Source: Labia minor
Taxonomy: Eukaryota; Arthropoda; Insecta; Dermaptera; Spongiphoridae
Reading direction: 5' to 3'
Length of the DNA: 64,000 bases
Assembly: GCA_963082975.1 (NCBI GenBank)
Contig: OY720350.1
Coordinates: 11,254,910 to 11,318,909 of the forward strand
Of the stretch, positions 57,273-64,000 are shown piece by piece. The number at the start of each line of letters is the position of its first letter. Positions within the stretch are counted from its first letter, which is position 1. The translations under genes and the position numbers were made by a program. The notes under the pieces are model-generated. The model was not told where the DNA came from. It was given only the letters and a program-made list of their open reading frames with translations, and searched no databases.

Positions 57273-58183
57273 CTAGCTGCTCCGAGCGCCTTCGGCGCTC
57301 TTCACACCTAGACGGGGGCTCCGCCCCCTGTACCCCCAAGTGATACATAGTATTTGGTTGAAGGTCTGTATGTAAAAGGTTTTCAACGATTTTGTTTCAA
57401 TCAGTATAAGTAGATAAGACATGTATTTGTTTTCTTGTAAAATATATTTTAATTTAATCAGTAAATTAATTATATATTATTATTGTTCTAAAAAAAAAGG
57501 TATACCGTTTGTCCCGGTTTGGTGTTTTCGAAATATGATCACCCTAGTCATCGATCAACATGAAAAATAATTGTTTTATATATTTTAATTTTGATCCTCT
57601 TTGATGAGATAAGCCCCTTTACTGCATAATAACAGGCGTTACTCAATTACAACGTCGATTTAAATTCTTCTCGAATATTATTATCCTTCGTGATTAGAGA
57701 TCTTAAGTATTTAAATATTTATACTTTTTCAAATTCTACATTTAATTGTATGTAAGTCGTATCCGTAGCATAATTCTTGAATTTTTTTGTTTAATTACAT
57801 TTCGGTTGATTTTTCTCCAATTTCTCTAATCACATGTCTCCTCTTCCAGTCCAATTCATTTACCTGGCTTAAGAAATTTTTTAAAATTTTAAATAGAGGG
57901 AGAGAGAGAGGTTCTAATTATATTATATATATTTCTGTTTCTATGACAACAAAAAAGTAAACAAATAACATACATACAAACGCTCTCCTTTATATATATT
58001 TCTGGAAAATGGAACACCCGCAGCTCAGCTCAGGAGTTACCTAAGATTCTAATTTCTTTTTTATTTTTCATCTCTCATTTGAGGTACCCTTCACCTCAGA
58101 AAAATTTGGTTACCTTATTCCTTGTAGTTTAGGCTCTGGAGTTTTTTGCGTACAGACGGACACTATCGTATTAAATATATAGA
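57273..58183 (-). mobile_element. Helitron with intact ends, non-autonomous
   Basis: On the minus strand it starts TCTATATATTTAATACGATA after a host A and ends in CTAG followed by host T. GAGCGCCGAAGGCGCTC, a near-perfect hairpin, lies about 7 bp before CTAG. These are the defining Helitron ends (5' TC, 3' hairpin + CTRR, A/T target). A second hairpin GGGGGCGGAGCCCCC lies further in. At 911 bp it lacks Rep/helicase. It encloses a LINE fragment (57555-57875). Confidence 0.85.
57555..57875 (-). mobile_element. LINE fragment inside a Helitron
   Basis: The minus strand reads reverse-transcriptase pieces: EFEKVYKYLNTLISNHE-like, and IKIYKTII matching 16100-16190. Frames are broken. It lies wholly within the Helitron, so it was captured or inserted there. 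Confidence 0.65.
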
Positions 58184-58654
58184 TTTTGTAGTAACAAAAA
58201 TTATTACAAATTATTTTTATTCTAATTACTTTAATATGTAATTCAAGTAATATAGTAAAAATAAATGAATAACAATTTTTTTTTTGTTTTTTTATAGATT
58301 TATATGAAATCTAATATTTAATTTCAATGAGATTTATATTACAAATTAAAATTTATCCCATTATTACAGATCAATAAATTAAAATCAAATTAATTCAATC
58401 ATCTGAAAAATAAAATAATTTATTATCCGAGCATAAACAAAACTCATTAAGCATTTTAATAAATGTAACTTGAATATTTGATTTTATTTTAAATTGAATT
58501 TATTTATAATAAATATATAATATATATATACAAATATTTTTATAAGTTAGAATATTGTTCAATTTGTTCATTTTGAATGAATATATTTTTCTCTATAGGA
58601 TAGGTAATATTATAAATAATAATTATTAAATTAAGTTACTGAACACTTATGTTT

Positions 58655-58850
58655 TTATGCGCAAGCAACCACATCTCAATTCATCCATCCAATACCTTTC
58701 TTCTCCAAATTCTCTCATCATTATTTACGTATATTGTATGCCATTTCATTTCATTCGAACTTTTCACTCATACCAACCAGGTTTCTTTCCATGGTAACGC
58801 CCTGGATTTTATAATTCTAATTATGTTTGCGGATACATACCTATGTAATT
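58655..58850 (-). mobile_element. probable LINE fragment, much decayed
   Basis: GCGCAAGCAACCACATC and GGATTTTATAATTCTAATTA GTTTGCGG-like words follow the order and spacing of the LINE tail at 15890-15950 and 27050. The 68-codon plus-strand open frame is probably antisense of this. Confidence 0.4.
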
Positions 58851-59104
58851 CCTAGTAATGAAATCTACGCCATTCTATTGAGTTTTCATTTTTTTTTCTC
58901 TTTTTCCGAATAAATAAATTTTACACAGAATTTTATTTTTATAAATATGTATTTTAAAACTATTTTATTAAATATATCAAAGATAAAATATATATTCACA
59001 CAAAAAAGAAATAAATAAATAAAATAATAAATTCTTATTATATGAGATCTGAAAATATATCATATATACTCGTTATCTATCAATTTATGCATACGTTAGA
59101 TAAA

Positions 59105-59180
59105 AAGTGTCTCCACTCGACTATCTAGCAAATTTGAATTGGATATATTATATTTAAATTAAATTTAATTAATTCATTAA
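59105..59180 (-). mobile_element. family B right-end fragment
   Basis: GTGTCTCCACTCGACTATCT and AGCAAATTTGAATTGGAT are the right end of family B in minus orientation. The rest is absent. Confidence 0.65.
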
Positions 59181-59276
59181 TTTCAAAAAAAATTAAATTT
59201 ACAGTATAGTATTGTTAATCAATTAAATTAATTAATTATCATATATTAAATTTAAATTTAAAACTTTTACCTTATT

Positions 59277-59901
59277 TTTTACCGACCGACGATAGTAAGT
59301 GAGGTATTGTTTTCACACCAAATTTCACATGTGGAGATTTTTACATATCTCTACGAATCATGCATTTTCTTAACAGAAAAAGTATTTTTAGCATGATGTC
59401 TGTCCGTCCGTCCATATAGATGTGTACAGCCTGAACGGCTCAACGGATTTTGAGAAAATTTGGTATATTTATATAATGCATTAGTATCATGAATTGATCA
59501 ACTTTTGGTGCAAATCCGGAAACCGGAAGTGGTAGTATTACCGATCGACGTTAGGAAGGGAAGGGTTATTTTCACACCAAATTTCACACGAGGAGATTTT
59601 TTACATATCACCACGAATTATGCACTTTGTATTGGTTTTATCCTCGAGAAAAATCATCTTTATTAGTTTTTTCTTAATTTAAAATTATATGACGTCATCC
59701 AGCCATTCATGACGTCATGACAGCCTAGTCTTACATATATATTATAAATAAAATAAAATTAAAAATATTTATGTTCTATCCATATCTGTTTTTTATTACA
59801 TTAATAGATATATTAAAATTATTTGAAATTGTTTCTGTAGCTGGAAATTAATTTACTCCAAATCGTCGGTCGGTTCGGACCTGGCCACAGGTCAACTTAT
59901 T
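59277..59901 (+). mobile_element. family A repeat, full length
   Basis: It starts TACCGACCGACGATAGTAAG and has modules, a short (GTCC)n, core, and doubled TGACGTCATG. It ends GTCGGTCGGTTCGGACCTGG, CCACAGGTCAACTTATTT. Very close to the copy at 25279-25917; both share the GGTTCGGACCTGG variant. Confidence 0.85.
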
Positions 59902-59924
59902 TTAAGTCAAAATAAAAAAATGAA

Positions 59925-60055
59925 TTCCGGTATTTTCAGCGATTCAATCAATCTGAAATTCTATATATAGCAGTTTTATACAATTTTTAATCATGTGAAA
60001 AATTATCAAACATATATCTTTATTTTTACGGTCACTTTAGAAGAAACAAAAAATG
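59925..60055 (-). mobile_element. family B middle fragment
   Basis: AATTCCGGTATTTTCAGCGA through ATGTGAAAAATTATCAAACA and GGTCACTTTAGAAG match the middle of family B in minus orientation. It joins directly to a family A stub. Confidence 0.7.
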
Positions 60056-60120
60056 AATAAGTTGACTTGTGGCCAGGCACAGAACCGACTGACGGTTTGA
60101 AAAAAATTAATTTCCAGCTA
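60056..60120 (-). mobile_element. family A right-end stub
   Basis: AATAAGTTGACTTGTGGCCA, GGCACAGAACCGACTGACGG and AATTAATTTCCAGCTAC; nothing beyond. Confidence 0.7.
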
Positions 60121-61115
60121 CCTTTAGCTTTAAAATAATAGAAAGGATAAATAATAAATAATAAATTATACGTATTTTGAATGACATATATATTATTATA
60201 CGATATTATTGTATCAAATATAAAAAAGATAATCTTTACTTATTTAAATAATTGAATAGATCTACATTTGTGTATAAATTTGATAACACAAGAAATCAAT
60301 AATAATAGATGGTGGTAATTTCTTAATAAAATTTGATTAATTAATATAATTAATAAATTGATTATGTGATAGAAATGTAAATCAAAATTCTTAATATATT
60401 ATTTATTACCACATGAATGCCTATTGGAATAAGCATAAGAAAAAAAAATTGTTAATTTTATACCTCTATCTCTATATATCTAAATATTATTATTTTGTTA
60501 TCTATTATCTTGTTATTATTCGTAACATTAAATAGGATTCAGAGGTAATATATAATTTATTTTATTTAGTGTACTCGAGGCAAAAATAAAAAAAACATTT
60601 TTCTCAAACTAAATTAAATATAAATCTTAAAACACGTCATATTCCTATTTATTTAAAATAAAATGACGTGTTTCTTTATTAATTAGTTACCAACAATTAT
60701 AATTTTATCTTTTGGCAAATTGTTTGTTTGATTTGACCTTCTCATTTGAAAAAGTTGGGTATGGTTCTTTTAGTAAACTTGTTTATATTAAGAACAATGC
60801 CAATAACAGTGAAAATAAAGGAGAATTACTCTAGAAAAAAAGTAAAAAAAACAACACAAAATAAATAAATAAAATTAAAGAAGTTAATTCGGTGATATTG
60901 AAGCACTTCCTTTTCCCGGTCAGACCACAACAACTACAACAAAAATTCGTAGATGAACTTTTTCCCAGTCCTTATCATTGAAATAAATTTATATATATAC
61001 TAGCTCCTACCCCTTCAACGTCATTTGGTATAATCGAATCGAATATCTATATATATCAAGAAACTATTTTGTACAAAAGTGTTATTATTCTTTTAGATAA
61101 AATTAAACTTTATAT

Positions 61116-62035
61116 CAAATAAGTTGACCTGTGACCAGGCACAGAACCGACCGACGGTTTGAAATAAATTAATTTCGAGGGTCATTCAACAAGTACTTAG
61201 CCTCACCGCCCGATGGCGGTACTACGTCTCAAAAGAGTTTTACCATCATGTAGTACATTATTTTACTTGCTTACTGTCAAAGTTTCAGTTAAAGCCCTTC
61301 ACTAATTTTGTTTTGACAGCCATTAGAAGCTAGCGTGTCGATCAGTTGTACAAAAATGGAAAAAGAACAATATCGTTCAGTGATTAGATTCTTATTCTTG
61401 GGAGGGAAAACGCGCAATCAATGATCGCTTGGCTGTGTACGGTGACTCTTCTCCTTCGATGGGCGACCGTCAAAAAAGATGAACTTTTTCCCAGTCCTTG
61501 TCATTGAAATAAATTTATATATATACTAGCTACGATATTGTTCTTTTTCCATTTTTGTACAACTGATCGACACGACCGCTCCCAAAGGCTATCAAAACAA
61601 AACTAGTGAAGAGATTTAACTGAAACTTTGACAGTAGGCTAGTAAAATAATGTACAACATGATAGTAAAACACTTTTGTGATAGCAGCGTCATCGGGCGG
61701 TGAGGCTACATTCTTGTTGAGTGACCCTCGTAACCCTTCCCTTTCTATCGTCGATCGGTAATACTACCACTTCCGGTTTCCGGATATACACCAAAAGTTG
61801 ATCAATTCATCATACTGATGCATTAAGTAAATATACCAAATTTTATAAAAATCCGTTGAGCCGTTCAAGCTGTACACATCTATAAGGACAGACGGACAGA
61901 CGGACAGACGGACGGACATCATGCTAAAAATACTTTTTTCTGTTAAGAAAATGCATGATTCGTGGAGATATGTAAAAATCTCCACATGTGAAATTTGGTG
62001 TGAAAACAATACATCCCTTACTATCGTCGGTCGGT
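61116..62035 (-). mobile_element. family A repeat interrupted by a mariner
   Basis: The left part (61116-61177) ends AATTAATTTC. The right part (61732-62035) resumes at ACCCTTCCCTTTCTATCGTC with core, a longer GACGGACAGACG run, and ends TATCGTCGGTCGGTA. The A segment between these points (TGACGTCA block) is missing, so the mariner replaced it rather than simply inserting. Confidence 0.8.
61178..61731. mobile_element. palindromic mariner: both arms carry the 5' end
   Basis: Ends CGAGGGTCATTCAACAAGTA and its inverted counterpart GAGTGACCCTCG. The left arm contains the transposase start on plus, ATGGAAAAAGAACAATATCG (MEKEQYRSVIRFLFL), then VYGDSSPSM. The right arm repeats the 5' end inverted, up to the same ATG region. 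A non-palindromic stretch of about 50 bp at the centre (61481-61536) copies sequence at 60955-61006. No flanking TA duplication is evident. Confidence 0.8.
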
Positions 62036-62669
62036 ACAAAATAGAAAATCCAATACTTTATTCTTAAAATAATACTAAGTTTATTAAATAATTAAATTTT
62101 TCTTTAAAAAGATCTTCAAAACCATATTCATTGATTTAACAAGATCTTTTATCTTTAAACATCCAATTTTTTCTCTAGATCTAAGCCGCCAATATTTATT
62201 TCAAGTAGCTTTCCAAATTTAATCACTCAGGTTGAGTGAATCTGAATAAGAAAACAATTTTTTTCTTTCATAACCGTCAAGAATTAATAATTGTAGATAT
62301 CAATATTTTTAAACAATTTTAAATTATTACCTCTTTGGTTATTTTTTTCTAATTAATTTAACCACGTATAAAACATATGAAACCTGATTCAAATAACCCA
62401 CTTAGATAATGAATATAACAAAGGCACTTGGGGATTGATTCTTGAAATAATGAGAAAAAATAATTGGTGATAGATTTGTTCGTTGTTGCTAATTCTACAC
62501 CGAGGATTTCAATATCAGTTACAATATTCAAAATCAATTTCAGTTTAAATTTTATTGGCACTCAGAATTATTAAAATAAAAAATATATACTTATATAAAT
62601 TTTTATTTGTATTTTTATTTTTAAATTATTTATTTTATATAATCTTGATTTTAATTAATTTAATTTAAT

Positions 62670-62734
62670 AAGAAAAAAAAATTTAAAAACATCGTTTTTC
62701 TTGGTCAGGCCGGAAACTTTTCACCCCACACTCG
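62670..62734 (-). mobile_element. solo mariner end
   Basis: AACATCGTTTTTCTTGGTCA, GGCCGGAAACTTTTCACCCC and ACACTCG then TA. It matches the left terminus of the mariner at 31706-32494, inverted. No second end was found. Confidence 0.7.
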
Positions 62735-62991
62735 TACATTAACTATCATAAATAATCAAACAAAACATAAAAAACTTACAAATATTGAAGATAAAATGTG
62801 AGTATCCCCTACTAGAATAAAATTTCGCATTCAAAATTTATCAATAAATCAAATTTTAGTTTTTGTCGTTTTTATGAATTATTATTTGTTTTGTTATTGA
62901 TTACCATACATAAAACATGATTATATTTTATTAAACTTTCTAATGCGTTAACACTAATATGTTGTTCCTGATTACGATAAATAAAAAAAAT

Positions 62992-63601
62992 CTGGAGTGT
63001 CTCCACTCAACTATCTCGCAAATTTGAATTGGATTAAATAACATATATTAATTTAAATTAAATTAAATTAATTAAATTATAAATTAATTAAATTATAAAT
63101 TAAAATTAATAAATAATATGTATTAAACCATGGCATGTTTGGTTCTTTGTTGATGGCAACACGTCACGTGTTGACGCGTGAGATTTTCAGTGTTAAAAAA
63201 TTAATTTTGGTGCTTTCAACGATTCAATCAAGCTGAAATTCTATATATAGCAGTTTTATACAATTATTAATCATGTGAAAAATTATCAAACATATATCTT
63301 TATTCTTACGTTCACTTTAGAAGAAAAAATCAAAAAGTTGTAGGTAATGACCCTCTTCCGGTTGAGCTACATTTCTCAAAAGTTGATAGAAAACTATGAA
63401 TTTTGATTAATGCCCATGTAGCAAATTTCATCATTCTAGCTCAAACCGTTTTTGCGTAATCTTGGTTACATACACACACAGAGACAGACATTTTTCTCAA
63501 CCTTAGTGAAAATGATTCAGAAACCTTCAAAACGTATAAAAACATCAAAATCTCAACATCGAAAATTTTCGTGATCGCAATACTATCTCTGGCGAGATAG
63601 T
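62992..63601 (-). mobile_element. family B repeat, minus orientation, full length
   Basis: It runs from CTGGAGTGTCTCCACTCAAC to ACTATCTCTGGCGAGATAGT. Both terminal structures are perfect, with the full core (reversed) and a short CACACACAGAGACAGACA run. Confidence 0.88.
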
Positions 63602-64000
63602 AAAAATGTAAAAAAAGTGTTTCGCGACTTATATATTATATAGTTGATATTGATGTATTTTTAACTGTTTTTACCTCTATTATCACGAGATTTTACACTA
63701 TTTTTTAAGAATTATCTTTGTCAGAACTAATAATCTTCCCTCTTTTTTTTTTACATTATAGTAAGTGTTTATATCCATTTTTTTATTTTTACTTTATTTT
63801 TTTAATTCTTTATTTGACTAAACCTTACATTTATCATCTGTTGGAGTAAAAAAAGAAATAATGAAATAAAATATTACTGCAGCTTTTGTTCTCGATTACA
63901 TCTGCTTTGAAAGTGTTAGCTATTGTCTTCAAACCCTCTTTACTTTATTTTATTCAGTTTCATTTGTTTTCATAAAGAAACATTTACTTCAATGTCTTTT

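Larger units (their letters stand above)
53703..64000. other. upstream part of the TRPM gene: transposon-rich, no exon found
   Basis: It must contain, or precede, a TRPM 5' exon ending two bases into an Arg codon; I could not find one. Recognised content: a LINE (54385-55640) split by a hAT-like element, a MITE (56439), a Helitron (57273), a LINE fragment (58655), families A and B, a palindromic mariner (61178) and a mariner end (62670). 53710-54370, 55645-56430, 56713-57272, 58184-58650, 60125-60890, 62040-62660 and 63605-64000 are A/T-rich with nothing named. Confidence 0.7.

Overview
The window is strongly A/T-rich eukaryotic DNA, almost certainly from an arthropod. The only host gene I can support is a TRPM-type cation channel on the minus strand. 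Its eight visible coding exons spell an arthropod-type TRPM N-terminal region, with canonical GT-AG splice sites and reading phases that match at every junction. The order and class of arthropod cannot be fixed from this sequence.

TRPM exons, in transcript order (high to low coordinate): 53519-53702, 45545-45758, 40566-40725, 36045-36181, 30843-30999, 8783-9129, 6009-6139, and 1-105, which runs off the left edge. Together they encode about 478 residues of the cytosolic TRPM homology region: the LSDAT/SLOG nucleotide-binding-like fold, then the start of the helical repeat region. The channel pore and C-terminus lie left of the window. At least one 5' exon lies to the right of 53702, because that exon starts inside a codon, but I did not find it before 64000.

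The introns, and the roughly 10 kb right of 53702, are crowded with transposable elements. (1) Two abundant interspersed families of about 600 bp, here called A and B, share one architecture: a terminal inverted repeat, its partner about 25 bp from the other end, then a short hairpin. They also share a conserved core. I read them as Helentron-associated (HINE/DINE-like) elements. (2) Two Helitrons, one with the classic hairpin-plus-CTAG end. (3) Mariner and Tc1-like copies, all broken, at least three of them palindromic. (4) hAT-type MITEs, several with 8-bp target duplications. (5) A CACTA/Chapaev-like element with a TAA duplication and a frameshifted ORF. (6) A small Ty3/gypsy-like element with two apparently identical 233-bp LTRs. 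(7) 5'-truncated fragments of one non-LTR retrotransposon family, and tRNA-derived SINEs.

The repeats may matter for TRPM. Exon 40566-40725 lies between two nested pairs of inverted repeats. Exon 30843-30999 lies between two long direct repeats. These arrangements are testable for circular RNA or exon skipping, and for exon deletion. All repeat assignments were made by eye without database searches.
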